Source of the DNA: an uncultured Myxococcales bacterium
GTDB taxonomy: Bacteria; Myxococcota_A; UBA9042
Reading direction: 5' to 3'
DNA: 64,000 nucleotides
NCBI GenBank assembly: GCA_903840165.1
Contig: CAIMEY010000119.1
Span: 62,001 to 126,000 of the forward strand
Shown here: positions 44,378-55,734 of the stretch, piece by piece
Numbering within the stretch: the stretch's first letter is position 1
How the letters are laid out: every line of letters begins with the position of its first letter
Position numbers and translations under genes: made by a program
The notes under the pieces: model-generated
Databases searched by the model: none
Told to the model about the DNA's origin: nothing
What the model saw: only the letters and a program-made list of their open reading frames with translations

Positions 44378-47126
44378 GTGCTAGTCTCAGCGTTGCCCGG
44401 ACAGTCGCTGCCTGATGTGGGTCGAACACGGCGTCGCCCAGGCGTTCCTCGATGCATCTTCCAGTGCGCCGGAGTGAATCATCTGCACGCACAGCCACTT
44501 GCGGCTTACCTCCCAGCGCCGACCAGCGCAACTCGATGCGCAAGGACGCCCAATCCCCCAGGTTCGCACCGGGCTTGACCATGGCCTCGCAGAAGTTGTA
44601 GGCCGGTATGAGCCGCTGTCCATAGAGGTTTTTCGCCGCGGCCCACCAAGTGCCGGGCGGCGTTGCGACCAAAGCCGAAGCTTTCGCCAGGGTCTGTGGC
44701 AATTGTGCAATCTTCTTAGCTACTTCATCGCGCGCCTCGGGGTGCTTGGCCAGCCAGGGGCTCCCTTCACCGTACTGCTTACCCCAAGCCTGCAGCCGCG
44801 TCGCTGCTTCCGCGTGCCGTCCCAAGTACGGCAAAGCTAAGGCGGTCTGCCACGCCCAGTCCGCCGCGTGCGGGTCATCGGCTGCCAGGGTAGCGGCCAA
44901 TGCCCACCAAGCCACGGCTTGGGCCCAGTCTTCACTTTCTGCAGCCAAGCGGCCCGCAGCTGCAGCAACGGTCGCGCGCACGTGAGGTTGCAAGACGGCA
45001 AGATGCGTCATCAGCGGCGGGTTGCGGATCAACGTATCGGCGACAATTCCCGCAATTTCAGAAACTAAGTCGATCTGGCTCTGCCCGCCTTGGGCATCTT
45101 GCTGCTGGGTCAGTGCGGCCAAGCCGTCTAGGAGCCCAGCATTGTCCCCGAGTAGCCAAGCACTCCAGGCAGCCTTGTAAGCTGCCAAAATTGCAGTTGA
45201 ATACTCCCTTCGCGCTGCCGCGAGCTTCATCGCAAACTGATAGGCCGGCAAGGCTTCACCGGGCTGCCCAGCGTCGAACTCGATTTCTGCAAGGCGCAGA
45301 GACAGTTCGGCCGCGTAGGGTGAATCAGCAATGACCATGCCAGTACCCGCGCGCTTGCGAAATTCCGCGTAATCCTCCATCTCTGCGACCTCATATGCCC
45401 CGAGGTAGTTGGCGGCGGTGACCCAGGTGTCCGTGGGAAAGGCGGCCGAATAGGCGTCCAACATCTGAATACACGGTCGAAAATCGCGGGTTGGCTCCTT
45501 GGGCCCTGCCTGCGCACTGTGGGGCTGACGTTCGTACGCATCCATGGCGGCGTTGTAGTCGACAAAGACCTGTTCATAGCAAAGCTCCGCCCGGACAAAC
45601 CAGTGGTCGGCAGCCAGCGCCTGGGGATTGGCAGCAAATGCCTGATGATACGCAGCAATTGCTCGCGTGCGTGCCTCTCGCTGCTGCACCTCCAGTGCGT
45701 CGATACGCTTGCGGAAATCGGCCACCGTTGCTTCCACAGCGGCCTTGGGCGCGTGCTCCGCCTCAATCACCTGGATGCGCTGCTGGCGCTCCTTCTGTAA
45801 GTCCTTGATCTGCTTTGTGATATTAAGCTCGGCTTGAGCCAGGGTCTGCAGGCCTTGGTTGGTCGGGCCGTCAGAAGCCTGCGGTCTCCAGGCAAACGGC
45901 ACGCTAGACCTTGAAAGGATGTAGAAAACCCCCGGCCGATTGCGCTGAACCTCGACCACGCCCAAGTCGACTTCATCGCGCTCGCCAAAGCCAAGCTGGA
46001 GCGTTTCCCCTGCGTGCCCCTGCACCTGGCTGGTCCAGGCGGTTTTGCCTTTGCGTTCTATCGTTACCGTATGCTGCCCCGGCGTAACATCCCCCTGCCA
46101 GGGTGAAGTGCCGACAGATTTGCCATCGACTTTCACCGTCAGGCCATCGATCGACGAACCGTCGGCCGCCCGCGCCGTAACCTGCAAACGCGTCTTCGGA
46201 GCAGCCACAGCAAAATCCAATTGTAGTTTTGGCTTGTTAGCGGGGACTTCGACGTCGTGTTCTTCGGGCTTCATGCCCGCAAGCCTTAAGGCCATGCGGT
46301 GCCGACCCGGGGCCAGGAACAGACTAAGCGGCGTGGTTCCCCGCGCAATTCCATCTATTTCCACCTGAGCGCCCGTCGGTCGCGTCGTGATGTGGACGGT
46401 CACATCGGCGGTTGTGGCTGCAATTGCTGCAGGCTGGACCGTGCCTGGCGTTGCCGGCGAATTCGCTTGCATTTCAAGAGTTCCACCCAAATGTTGCAGC
46501 AGGGACAGGGCCGTGTCCCGCTCGGCTGCATCGGCCGGAGCCCCATGTAGGTACTGTTGCAAATGTGCTTTGGCCACAGGGACATTGCCGCACTCGCGCT
46601 CCTCTAGGGCCGCGCGGACCAGCAATTGGTGGCGATCAGCTGAGAGATTGAAGGCTTGCACGAATAACGTCGCCGCAAGCGCGTGGTCTCCCTTCTTGGC
46701 CTCCTGTTCGGCCGCAGCCACCTTGCCGTCGGCCTTAATACCAAGCAATTGAAGCAGATAGGTCTTGGCCTTGGCGATCCGCAGCGGATTGGCACTCGGC
46801 AGGGCTGCAAACTGCTTGAAATGCCCCTCCGCTTGGTCGAGTTGGCCCGCCGACTGCTCGGCCCGCGCGGCACCGTAGACGAAGTCGGGCTGACTCGGAT
46901 CGACGTGAAATGCTTCCAGATAGAGGCGCGCTGCCTCTTGGTGATGCCCACTCTCGTACGCTTCGGCTGCCATCTTGGCCAAGGCCAATGCCGCTGCGTG
47001 TTGGTCAATCGCGAGGCCAACACTCGGAGAAATCAAGGTAAAGGCCGCCAGCGCCACCAAACTCAGCGCGAGCCGCAGCCAACGGGCGCAAAAGGTGGTG
47101 TTCGAGTCCCGAGACCACGTCGACAT
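44373..47126 (-). CDS. exported TPR protein with PEGA domain
   Basis: 917 residues. A signal peptide (LRLALSLVALAAFTLISPSVGLA) is cleaved near residue 40; there is no lipobox. Residues 45-190 are TPR units (AAEAYESGHHQEAARLYLEAF and following). A PEGA domain at about 230-305 (TVHITTRPTGAQVEIDGIA, PLSLFLAPGRH) is the surface-linked beta-domain found in many myxobacterial proteins, followed by a second PEGA-like copy (DGKSVGTSPWQGDVTPGQH). The second half is helical TPR-like repeats. The start has GAGG nine bases upstream. It is the last gene of the minus-strand series beginning with the kinase at 54558 and lies 89 bases after the FGE-like gene. Confidence 0.8.
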   Translation of the reverse strand: MSTWSRDSNTTFCARWLRLALSLVALAAFTLISPSVGLAIDQHAAALALAKMAAEAYESGHHQEAARLYLEAFHVDPSQPDFVYGAARAEQSAGQLDQAEGHFKQFAALPSANPLRIAKAKTYLLQLLGIKADGKVAAAEQEAKKGDHALAATLFVQAFNLSADRHQLLVRAALEERECGNVPVAKAHLQQYLHGAPADAAERDTALSLLQHLGGTLEMQANSPATPGTVQPAAIAATTADVTVHITTRPTGAQVEIDGIARGTTPLSLFLAPGRHRMALRLAGMKPEEHDVEVPANKPKLQLDFAVAAPKTRLQVTARAADGSSIDGLTVKVDGKSVGTSPWQGDVTPGQHTVTIERKGKTAWTSQVQGHAGETLQLGFGERDEVDLGVVEVQRNRPGVFYILSRSSVPFAWRPQASDGPTNQGLQTLAQAELNITKQIKDLQKERQQRIQVIEAEHAPKAAVEATVADFRKRIDALEVQQREARTRAIAAYHQAFAANPQALAADHWFVRAELCYEQVFVDYNAAMDAYERQPHSAQAGPKEPTRDFRPCIQMLDAYSAAFPTDTWVTAANYLGAYEVAEMEDYAEFRKRAGTGMVIADSPYAAELSLRLAEIEFDAGQPGEALPAYQFAMKLAAARREYSTAILAAYKAAWSAWLLGDNAGLLDGLAALTQQQDAQGGQSQIDLVSEIAGIVADTLIRNPPLMTHLAVLQPHVRATVAAAAGRLAAESEDWAQAVAWWALAATLAADDPHAADWAWQTALALPYLGRHAEAATRLQAWGKQYGEGSPWLAKHPEARDEVAKKIAQLPQTLAKASALVATPPGTWWAAAKNLYGQRLIPAYNFCEAMVKPGANLGDWASLRIELRWSALGGKPQVAVRADDSLRRTGRCIEERLGDAVFDPHQAATVRATLRLAP

Positions 47127-47215
47127 GGCAAGAACCTCAGCCCGTCGGAGCATGGACGCCAAAGTGAACTGGTTTTGCCCTGGCGTCAAGCTGGCCTCAG
47201 GCGTTGGCGGGGCCC

Positions 47216-48144
<929 letters not shown>

Positions 48145-48148
<4 letters not shown>

Positions 48149-50685
48149 GCGCGCTTCCTTATGCGGCAACCGAGGACACCAAGCAACAGGCTGAGAATGA
48201 CCACGAGGCTGCCCCCGTTGCCGCGCATTCGGCCGGGCGAGGCGGCGCAACCGGAAGCGCTTGAAGTAGGCTTGGCTACAGGGGTTATCAGCACATCGGC
48301 GGTTGCTGATCCGTCGGGTTTGGCCACTGCGGCATCGGCCAGTGCGTCACCGGCTTGACCCGCCGCATCGGGTTCGACGTCGTTCTCATTTTCTCCATCT
48401 ATTTCAGGCGCTTGTCCAAGGTCGTCCTGGCCTACTTCGCTGCACGACCCGCAGTCTGCATCGGCCACAGCATCGGGCAAATCCCCCACATCGCCCTGCC
48501 CTTGGGCATCTTCTTGCGCAGGAGAAATCGACCCTTGCAGACAGCCACTGACATCGTCATCGTCCGCAGTATCCGCCAAGGCCAGCAGGACCGCGCCGGC
48601 GCCGAATCCAGCCATCGGCATCGATCCGGTCATGGCCCCCAGCGGTGCATCGGCCGCCTTTGCCGACAGCAGTTCGGGCACAAGGCCTCCGCCCGCCAGC
48701 GCTACGGCCAAAAGGTGGTCATGCAAGGGCGCCGGATCCAGGGAAATGCCTTTGACAACCATCGCTTGCTGCAGTCGGTCGATGCGCGCGTCGATAAACA
48801 GCCATTCCTGACTGTCGTAGATCCCGCCGTCATCATTGCGGATAAACCCAGGCCCACCGCCCGCCGTCAGCGTTTTCTGCCACGAGGCCAGGGTCGCCTT
48901 AGCCACCGCGCCATCGACCGCAAACTGCCCGTCCAGCAAGGCTTCTACCGCCGCCGCGTCCAAACGTTGGCCGGCACTTTCTTCCAGATTGCCCTGCAGC
49001 ACTTGGTCGGCGTCGACCAGTTGCGCCATCGCCTCATGGATCTTCTTGGCACTATTCCGATACGTTGCAGCCAGTTGCCCCTGTCCGGCACGCACGGCCA
49101 GCTCCGACGCAGCGCACAGGCCACGCACGGCGAGCGCCGAGGTATAGGCAAAGTGCTTTTGCTTGCCATTCCAATGGACTTCCCAAATGCTGGAATCGGC
49201 CGCAATTAGGCCCGTGGTGTCTACCAGTTGTTGCAGAACCGCCGCCGTGCGGTCGCGCAGATCGGGCCAGGCTATTGCCAACCAACCATCATCATTGCTC
49301 ATTTTGACATAGCGCTGGGCCTGCCAAAGCAGTAGACCCAAGCCGTCGTACTCGATGTTCGGACCATCGGCATTGCTGTCGGACTCCTCCAGGCCCGAGC
49401 CATAGTAGCGCACGGGCGACGGCAGATATTCCTTGCCAAGAAAATAGCTTTTATATCCGCCAGTTTGTCCGTTCCGCACAAAGTCGAGCGCCGCCTTGGC
49501 CTCCGCACCATGCCCCGCGCGGGCCAGCGCCACGCCGGCATAGGCCATGTCGCGCACCCAGGCGATATGCCACTGTCCCGGGGGCAGCGAAGCAACGATT
49601 TGTCCATGCGGATTAGCGGGTTGGGGAAGGGTCGGCTCGTCGTTGACTTCAGCGACTTGGGCCATGCGCAGGGTGGCCAAGGCCCGCTGGGCAATGAGCT
49701 TTTCACTGGGCGTCAAGGTCGCCGCCAGTTGATCGGCGCCATGCCAAGCCTGCCATGCCGCCAGTTCATCCTGCAAGATCGCGTCTGGCAAGCGATTTTG
49801 CCGCCAAAGCTGCGCCAATTGCAGCCCAGCCGCCTGCGCCGTTTTGGGCACGGCCAGGGCCAGGACGCCGACGGTCACGGTTTGCCCAGGATTTACAAGC
49901 AGTTGCCCCCAGCCAAGGCCCGGGACGCGGTCATCGCCCTGCCCGCCCGGCGCGGTGAACTGGCCGACGCCGGATGCCGTGAACTTATTGAAAGGGTTGA
50001 CTGTTTCAGCGGTCGCGGTTGCCGTCAGCGGCAGGTAGAGCATCGCCCAAGGCTGGGCCCCGGATTCCCAAATGGCGCCGCTGCCGTCCAGCGAGGTCGA
50101 CTCAGCTGTGGCGGTTGGCGTCGGACTCCCCGAACCTACATGCCAATTGCCGATCCAGCCGACATCACAGGTCTGCACCGTCGCCGCCGTGTTGGTGACG
50201 CGCGCGAGCAGCACGAGCCCCGGCGCAGGCAGATCCATCGGCGAAAATCCTATAGTATCAATAGTCCAAGGCCCCATGACCCGAAGGTCGTGCACCACGC
50301 CGGTCGCGCCGTCGTAGCCAAACTGGCTGTCATCTGCGGCACATACGCCGATGCCGTCACAAATCGAAAAGGGTTTTGCGTGGTTGGTGCCCGTCAGCCA
50401 CTGCCCCGCGGCGCCCGCTGGACGCAGACCAAAGTAGGTATCCCACAGCAGATTGGGTGTCGTTTCGCCAGGATTTCTCTGGGCATACAGGTGGGGCCAG
50501 AACTGGGTCCAGCGGGCCTTGCCTTCATCGGCCACAGCAACCGCATAGCCGTTGCTGCTCACGCGCAGGCCGAGCACAGGCGGCGGTGGCAAGGCAGCGT
50601 GGGCCGGCAAACTCAGGGCCAGCAGCAGGGCAATTGCCAGTCTAAATAGAGGCTTATGGCGTTCAATCGGCTGTTTGCGGCTCAT
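48145..50685 (-). CDS. secreted GH15-like glycosidase with MYXO-CTERM-like tail
   Basis: 846 residues. A Sec signal peptide (FRLAIALLLALSLPAHAA) is cleaved near residue 31. The middle is an (alpha/alpha)6 glycosidase of the GH15 glucoamylase type: WHIAWVRDMAYAGVALARAG carries the Arg/Asp pair of the substrate pocket, and SSIWEVHWNGKQKHFAYTS carries a probable general-acid Glu at about residue 500. After an Asp/Glu-rich linker the C-terminus is SGCAASPG, a hydrophobic helix (SLVVILSLLLGVLG) and RIRKR, the layout of the MYXO-CTERM surface-sorting signal. The ribosome-binding site is weak. It overlaps the FGE-like lipoprotein gene at its stop. The natural polysaccharide substrate is unknown. Confidence 0.82.
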
Positions 50686-50833
50686 GCCTCAGGGCGCACC
50701 GACGGTGCAAATCCGTCCTTGAAGCCATCTAGCCGAATCTGCCGCCAGCGTCTAGGGGCAAGGGCAAAGCCGGGCAGCTGCGGTGCCCATGCAGCCTTCA
50801 CTTCGCCTGCCATCGACCCAATAACCTTAAGTA

Positions 50834-52549
50834 TCATATGGGCTTTTCGGCGATTCGAGCACCGAGGCAGCGGGCCACAGCGATGGCCGTCCGCAATTGG
50901 TTGTCGCGCGCGCTCGTGGCTGGCCCCTGAACGGCCGCGCTCACGCATGCACGCAAGGCTGGATTCACCAAGCTTGATACATGGTTGGGTACTGTTGTTG
51001 CCGGCGGTAAGTGCCCGGCCAATGTAGCTTCCACAGCCACCTGCGGTGCATCTGCCGGGGCGGCAATCGCAAACTCAGGCGTGATCCCATTGACTTGTAG
51101 GCTTCTACCCAAGGGAGACAGGTACTGGGCGATGGTGACGATGAGCGACCAGGGACCGCGCGTTGCCGACCGAACCTCCTGAACTGTGCCTTTGCCAAAG
51201 GTATTTTGCCCCACGACAATTACGCGGTCTTGGTCTTGCAGGGCCGCCGTCACCAGTTCGCAGGCGGACATGCAGCCCGCATCCACCAAAACCACAGTCG
51301 GCAAGCTGAGTTGCCCCGCGCCCTGGCCAACGCGGACCACCTCGTCAGCACCTTTGCGCAAACGCGCTTGAAGAATCACACCTTGGCGCAGGAACAGCTC
51401 AGCCACAGCCACGCCCTGCTGCATCCAGCCGCCGGTATTGCCACGCATATCTAGAATCAATCCAAGAAGATGCCCATCGGCGTCCGTCTGCAACTCGCGG
51501 ACGGCTGCAAGGACATCAGCGGCAGCTCCCGAGGCGAACTGCGGCAAGCGAATCACGCCGATGTCCTTGACATCTGCGGGCAAGTAGCTGCTCACACTCG
51601 GGTAATGCAGAGGTTGCCGCTGCAGGGTCACGCTAAAGGGCTTGGCCGTGCCTCGACGAAATTGCAGGACAATTGAGGTGTTCGGTTGCCCCTGAAGGGT
51701 CTTTGTCAGTTGTGTCAAGGTCAGTTGCGCAGCCGGCTTGCCATCGATGTTCACCAGTTCGTCGCCCCGCTGGGGCCCGGTCTTGGGCAAGTGCAGATCC
51801 GGGTGAACTCGACGCACCAGAAATCGCTGATCTTGCTCCACAAAATCGATGCCCACATCCACCACTTCCAGCCGGCGCGCATCGCTTTCTTGCTGCTCAA
51901 ACAGGCGGCTCGGTAGCAGATTGCAGTGCGGATCCAAAGCGGAAACAAAGCCTACTGCTGCCAGGCGCCACACCCGCGCTTGCTCGACCGCCGTCGCCGT
52001 CGGATCCCCCGGCACCGCCACCGCCGGCAAGGCTTTGGCCATGGCACAGCGCAGGCCCACCGCGCCAAAAGGCGTGTCGCCCCAAGCGTTTTTGCCATCT
52101 TGGGCCAGCACGTGCCTTTGCAGGTTGCGCTCGCGGTAGGCGGCTCGGGTCAAGGGCTCACCGCTGGGCTGCACCGCGCCGGGACGCCAGATGACGGCGG
52201 CACGTGCAACACCTGGACATGGCAAAGGTTCTGACCGACCCTGCGCCAAGATCTCCAGTTGCGACGCCGGCAGGGGCGAAAGCAGAAAATCCGCTGGAAA
52301 AAGATGGGCTTCCCCGGTCGCGCGCAAGGCACCAGCGGCCGCTTCGGTCCAGGCCCGCGCGGGCACCGTTGTTTGCAGATGCATGGACGAGGCAAGCTCA
52401 ACAACCTCAGCGAACGCTTTGTCATCAAAGGGTAATCCCTGCCACGCCGTTTCCAAGTCCACGGCGTGCGCGGACGACGCCCCGCCAAGGGCCGCCCATG
52501 CCAGCCCTAGCGCCCACAGGGACAAGGTCCTTGACAGCCGAGAAATCAT
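50834..52549 (-). CDS. S41-family C-terminal processing peptidase
   Basis: 571-residue exported serine protease of the tail-specific (CtpA/Prc) family. A signal peptide (LWALGLAWAALGGASSAHA) is followed by a helical domain, a PDZ domain at about 220-310 (DVGIDFVEQDQRFLVRRV, then GDELVNIDGKP) and the S41 core. The core has LILDMRGNTGG, the nucleophile Ser in DAGCMSACELVTAAL (about 426) and the catalytic Lys in TFGKGTVQEV (about 449). AGAGG lies four to five bases before the ATG. It is 10 bases after the radical SAM gene on the same strand, a spacing that suggests co-transcription. Confidence 0.93.
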   Translation of the reverse strand: MISRLSRTLSLWALGLAWAALGGASSAHAVDLETAWQGLPFDDKAFAEVVELASSMHLQTTVPARAWTEAAAGALRATGEAHLFPADFLLSPLPASQLEILAQGRSEPLPCPGVARAAVIWRPGAVQPSGEPLTRAAYRERNLQRHVLAQDGKNAWGDTPFGAVGLRCAMAKALPAVAVPGDPTATAVEQARVWRLAAVGFVSALDPHCNLLPSRLFEQQESDARRLEVVDVGIDFVEQDQRFLVRRVHPDLHLPKTGPQRGDELVNIDGKPAAQLTLTQLTKTLQGQPNTSIVLQFRRGTAKPFSVTLQRQPLHYPSVSSYLPADVKDIGVIRLPQFASGAAADVLAAVRELQTDADGHLLGLILDMRGNTGGWMQQGVAVAELFLRQGVILQARLRKGADEVVRVGQGAGQLSLPTVVLVDAGCMSACELVTAALQDQDRVIVVGQNTFGKGTVQEVRSATRGPWSLIVTIAQYLSPLGRSLQVNGITPEFAIAAPADAPQVAVEATLAGHLPPATTVPNHVSSLVNPALRACVSAAVQGPATSARDNQLRTAIAVARCLGARIAEKPI

Positions 52550-52559
52550 GAAACCTCTG

Positions 52560-53507
52560 TTATTTTAAAGGGATGTCTAAGATGCTGCCGCGGGAGTCGC
52601 GGCCTTCCACGTCCTCAGCGCTCAGGGCGACGATCTCTTGACTGCCGTGAATGCTGAGGTAGTCGGGACGCATTCCATGACATGTACTTGATAATACGCA
52701 GCTTTCACATGCGAGCACGTGCTGCCCTTGCTCAATGCTGGAGGTCTCCAGGGCAAAGGCATGGCCGCCCGGATTGACGACAAGTAGGCCCATCCCCTTG
52801 ACATCGAAGAGCAAATCCCACGCGTCGGCCGGGATGGTGCAAGGCGGCGTGTTGAGTGAACAAACCGTGGCGCCCAATTCATGCGCAATCGCGCGGGCTT
52901 GTAGCATCATCGGCACCCAATCGCTCATGCGGGGCACCAGGCGCCGGAGGTCGGCATCTCCTTGATCAACCAGAGAAAACAGCCAAAAATTGAAGTGCCG
53001 CAGGCCCTGTTCGGCCCAGTAGCGCACCAATTCAGGCAACTCCTTGTAATTACGGGTAGTAACGAGAATGTCGCCCTCAAGCCGCACCGGCCATTGGCGC
53101 AGGTTGGCCACGCCCTGCAGCAGCGCCGCGTGCGAGCCAGGGGTTCGATTCAGGGCATCAGTCACCCGTGGATCCAAGGACTTGAGCAGCAAGTTCACTT
53201 CGTTCAGGCCGGCTGCGACCGCCTTTTCCGCCATCTGCGGGTAGGCAAAAAGCATGCCGTTGGTCTGCACTTTGATGCGCCGATAGCCCAAATGGCGCGC
53301 CGCCCTCAGGGTGGCCAGGAAGTCCTTGCGCAGGGTCGGCTCGCCACCGGAAAGCCATAAAAACTCAGCGCCTTGCTGTCGTGCCTTTTGCAGCCAGCTC
53401 ATCACTTCGGCCGTGTCCATCTGGTCGCGGCTATCGGCGCTGCAGCTGTGGCAACCCAAGCATCTGCAATTGCAGGCAAATCCGGGGGAAATTTCAAGCC
53501 AGCGCAT
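52560..53507 (-). CDS. radical SAM protein with partial SPASM-like Cys cluster
   Basis: 315 residues. The cluster-binding motif C-x3-C-x2-C (CNCRCLGC) is at residues 12-19, followed by HSC. FLWLSGGEPTLRKDF is the GGEP SAM-binding motif. A C-terminal Cys group (CESCVLSSTCHG, about 278-289) with upstream Cys resembles a short SPASM or twitch domain that would hold an auxiliary Fe-S cluster. This layout is typical of peptide-modifying maturases and related enzymes. The start at 53507 follows a strong GAGGGGAG, and earlier ATGs are left out. Its 5' end overlaps the kinase gene by 14 bases, and the S41 protease follows 10 bases on. No precursor peptide was recognised beside it. Confidence 0.85.
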   Translation of the reverse strand: MRWLEISPGFACNCRCLGCHSCSADSRDQMDTAEVMSWLQKARQQGAEFLWLSGGEPTLRKDFLATLRAARHLGYRRIKVQTNGMLFAYPQMAEKAVAAGLNEVNLLLKSLDPRVTDALNRTPGSHAALLQGVANLRQWPVRLEGDILVTTRNYKELPELVRYWAEQGLRHFNFWLFSLVDQGDADLRRLVPRMSDWVPMMLQARAIAHELGATVCSLNTPPCTIPADAWDLLFDVKGMGLLVVNPGGHAFALETSSIEQGQHVLACESCVLSSTCHGMRPDYLSIHGSQEIVALSAEDVEGRDSRGSILDIPLK

Positions 53508-54558
53508 TGCCACTCCCCTCAGCATTGGAACCTGAATGGCTTGCACTTGCACGTACTTGGGTCGCATCCGGGTCGAGTTCTGGGCTCGTCACCGCTTCGC
53601 CGCGCAATTCTGCTGCTTCGTGGAGGTCCTGCGGCGTCGGCATCGGCGCTGCTGCACGAGCGATCCTGGCAATCTCTGAAACAATTTCAGACTCTTGCAC
53701 GCCACATTGGTCCAGCCATTGCTGCCAGCCCAGGACCACTGCCTCGGCATGGGCCGGCCGGTCCTGGGGTTTCTGCGCCAGGAGCTGGGTCAGGCTCGTC
53801 CAAATCGGCCGCAGCGAAATCGGCGTATCCTTTGCAATTTCAGGCAGTTTTGTCGCCTCAACCCGCGCCATGGTGTCATGGGGATCGCTTCCCTGAAAGG
53901 GCGGCGTGCCGGTGATCATCTCCCACAGCACAGAACCCAAGGCAAATAGGTCACTTCGACCGTCAATGGCACCGCCGGCCAGCTGCTCAGGGCTCAGGTA
54001 CGCCCACTTGCCGCGCAGCGCCTGTCCCTGGGTGGTCTGAGCCAAGCCGGCGACGCGCGCAATACCAAAATCCAATACGATCACATGGCCTTGACCGGTA
54101 ATCTGCACATTGGTCGGCGTGACGTCGCGGTGGACCACGCCCTGGGCGTGCGCGGCCCCTAGACCCTGGGCGATTTCCTTTGCAATCCAAACGGCTTGCT
54201 CGGGCGTCAGCGCCGGGGCCGAGCCCTGTAGGGCCGAGTTATGACGCAGCAACTGCCGCAGCGAAGCCCCGTCGTACCAAGGCAGCACCAAGAAAGGCAA
54301 ATCGGCACAGGTGCCATGGTCCAGCAAAGGCGCCACGTTGGCATGGTCGATGCGCTGCATGGCCTTGATTTCTCTAAGAAAAAGTTTAACAATCTCAGGG
54401 TCTTGGGCCAGCGGCGGCAGCAGGCGTTTGAGGGCCACCGGCTCCTGTCCCGCGTCCCGGCCACGTTGGCGCGCGACAAAGACTTCGGCCGTCGCACCCA
54501 AGCCAATACGCCGCATCAGCCAGTAGTCCGCAAAGCGAATCGGTTGCGCGTTCCCCAT
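53494..54558 (-). CDS. Ser/Thr protein kinase
   Basis: 354-residue cytoplasmic Hanks-type kinase with no membrane helix. It has the Gly loop RIGLGATAEVF, VALKRL (catalytic Lys), VVHRDVTPTN in place of the usual HRDLKPEN, VLDFGIA and YLSPEQ. The Lys of HRDLKP is replaced by Thr, a variant frequent in myxobacteria. The short C-terminal tail (about 290-354) is Glu/Asp- and Ser-rich with no known domain. The radical SAM gene overlaps its end by 14 bases, so the two are tightly linked. It is divergent from a second kinase gene, with only 36 bases between the starts. Confidence 0.9.
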   Translation of the reverse strand: MGNAQPIRFADYWLMRRIGLGATAEVFVARQRGRDAGQEPVALKRLLPPLAQDPEIVKLFLREIKAMQRIDHANVAPLLDHGTCADLPFLVLPWYDGASLRQLLRHNSALQGSAPALTPEQAVWIAKEIAQGLGAAHAQGVVHRDVTPTNVQITGQGHVIVLDFGIARVAGLAQTTQGQALRGKWAYLSPEQLAGGAIDGRSDLFALGSVLWEMITGTPPFQGSDPHDTMARVEATKLPEIAKDTPISLRPIWTSLTQLLAQKPQDRPAHAEAVVLGWQQWLDQCGVQESEIVSEIARIARAAAPMPTPQDLHEAAELRGEAVTSPELDPDATQVRASASHSGSNAEGSGNALA

Positions 54559-54594
54559 GTTCGCAGCGTAGCGCGCGGGCGTTTGGCGTCAAGC

Positions 54595-55716
54595 ATGGCA
54601 AAGTTCCGCGCCTTGTGGCATGCTGGCGGCGAACTGGTCGCCTCACCGACCGCAGTTCAGTGCCGATTCCAGTCCCTTACCGACGTACAATTTGCCGCAC
54701 AGCGGCGGGATAATGCCTTGGCGATTGAGCAACTTTCCACGCCCCAGCGCAGCCAGTCCCGGCAGGACATTGACCTGCTGCTGGGGTCGGTACTCGATGG
54801 TGACTTTGAAGTTGTGCGGCGCATTGGCGCTGGCAGCCACGCGGATGTCTATCAAGGCAAACAGAAATCGGTCGGACAGCGGACGGTGGCGCTCAAGGTC
54901 CTGCATCGCCACTACTTGCAGTTGCCGGAGGCTGATTATCGCCGTGCTGCCACAGGGTTACAGCGCGAGGCGGACCTCTTAGGCAACCTGCACGCGGCCT
55001 GCTTTGTCGACGTCTACCGCGCCGGTCAAGTTGCCGATGGAAGGCCCTATATCGCCTTGGAATTTGCCGAAGGCGCGACTCTGGGCGCGACGCTCGCGGA
55101 CAAGAAGCGCCTTGAGCTTTCCCAACTGCTTGACCTTGTTCACCAATGGGCTGAAGGCCTGGGGGAACTGCACGCCCGCGGCTGGGTGCACCGCGACATT
55201 ACGCCGAATAACGCCGTGCTCGGTAAGTCAGTCTTTGGCACAACTCGGCTGATGATATACGATTTTGGCACGGCGACGCAGATCACCGGTCGCGCGGACC
55301 GCTTCAAGGTCGGCTTTGATCGCGACCGTCCCCAAGGTACGGCGGCCTACATGAGTCCTGAGCAGGCGGCGGGCGGCATTGTCGATGGAAGAAGTGACCA
55401 ATTTTCGCTAGCTTGCATTGTCTACGAAGCCTTGACCGGCCAGCGCGCTTTTGTCGGGCATACACCCAGTGCGGCGGCGGTACTGAACTACCTGCGCGGC
55501 ACAGAACCCATTCCTTCTGCGAGTTTAGCCAGTCTACGGCCGGAATTGCCGCCAGAGGTAGGACAGACGGTGCATCGGGCATTGAGACGGGATCCCGAAC
55601 AACGCCATGATAGTATTGTTACTTTCGCTCAAGAGCTCGAGAAGGCCAGTCAGGCCCAGGGCATGGAGCCGACGCAAACGGGGATCGTGGGAAGATTATT
55701 CAGTCGTTTCAAGTAA
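54595..55716 (+). CDS. Ser/Thr protein kinase
   Basis: 373 residues from the ATG at 54595; the frame is open upstream across the divergent kinase and the first 60 residues have no motif, so a slightly later start is possible. Kinase landmarks are RIGAGSHADVY, VALKVL (Lys about 101), WVHRDITPNNAVL (Thr in place of the usual Lys), IYDFGTAT and YMSPEQ. The last 80 residues (RPELPPEVGQTVHRALRRD) are the C-lobe end plus a tail with no membrane helix. It belongs to the same HRD-x-TP variety as its divergent neighbour, so the pair may stem from a duplication. The next gene begins 18 bases on. Confidence 0.88.
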   Translation: MAKFRALWHAGGELVASPTAVQCRFQSLTDVQFAAQRRDNALAIEQLSTPQRSQSRQDIDLLLGSVLDGDFEVVRRIGAGSHADVYQGKQKSVGQRTVALKVLHRHYLQLPEADYRRAATGLQREADLLGNLHAACFVDVYRAGQVADGRPYIALEFAEGATLGATLADKKRLELSQLLDLVHQWAEGLGELHARGWVHRDITPNNAVLGKSVFGTTRLMIYDFGTATQITGRADRFKVGFDRDRPQGTAAYMSPEQAAGGIVDGRSDQFSLACIVYEALTGQRAFVGHTPSAAAVLNYLRGTEPIPSASLASLRPELPPEVGQTVHRALRRDPEQRHDSIVTFAQELEKASQAQGMEPTQTGIVGRLFSRFK

Positions 55717-55734
55717 CTATCTGGACGGCGGCCG

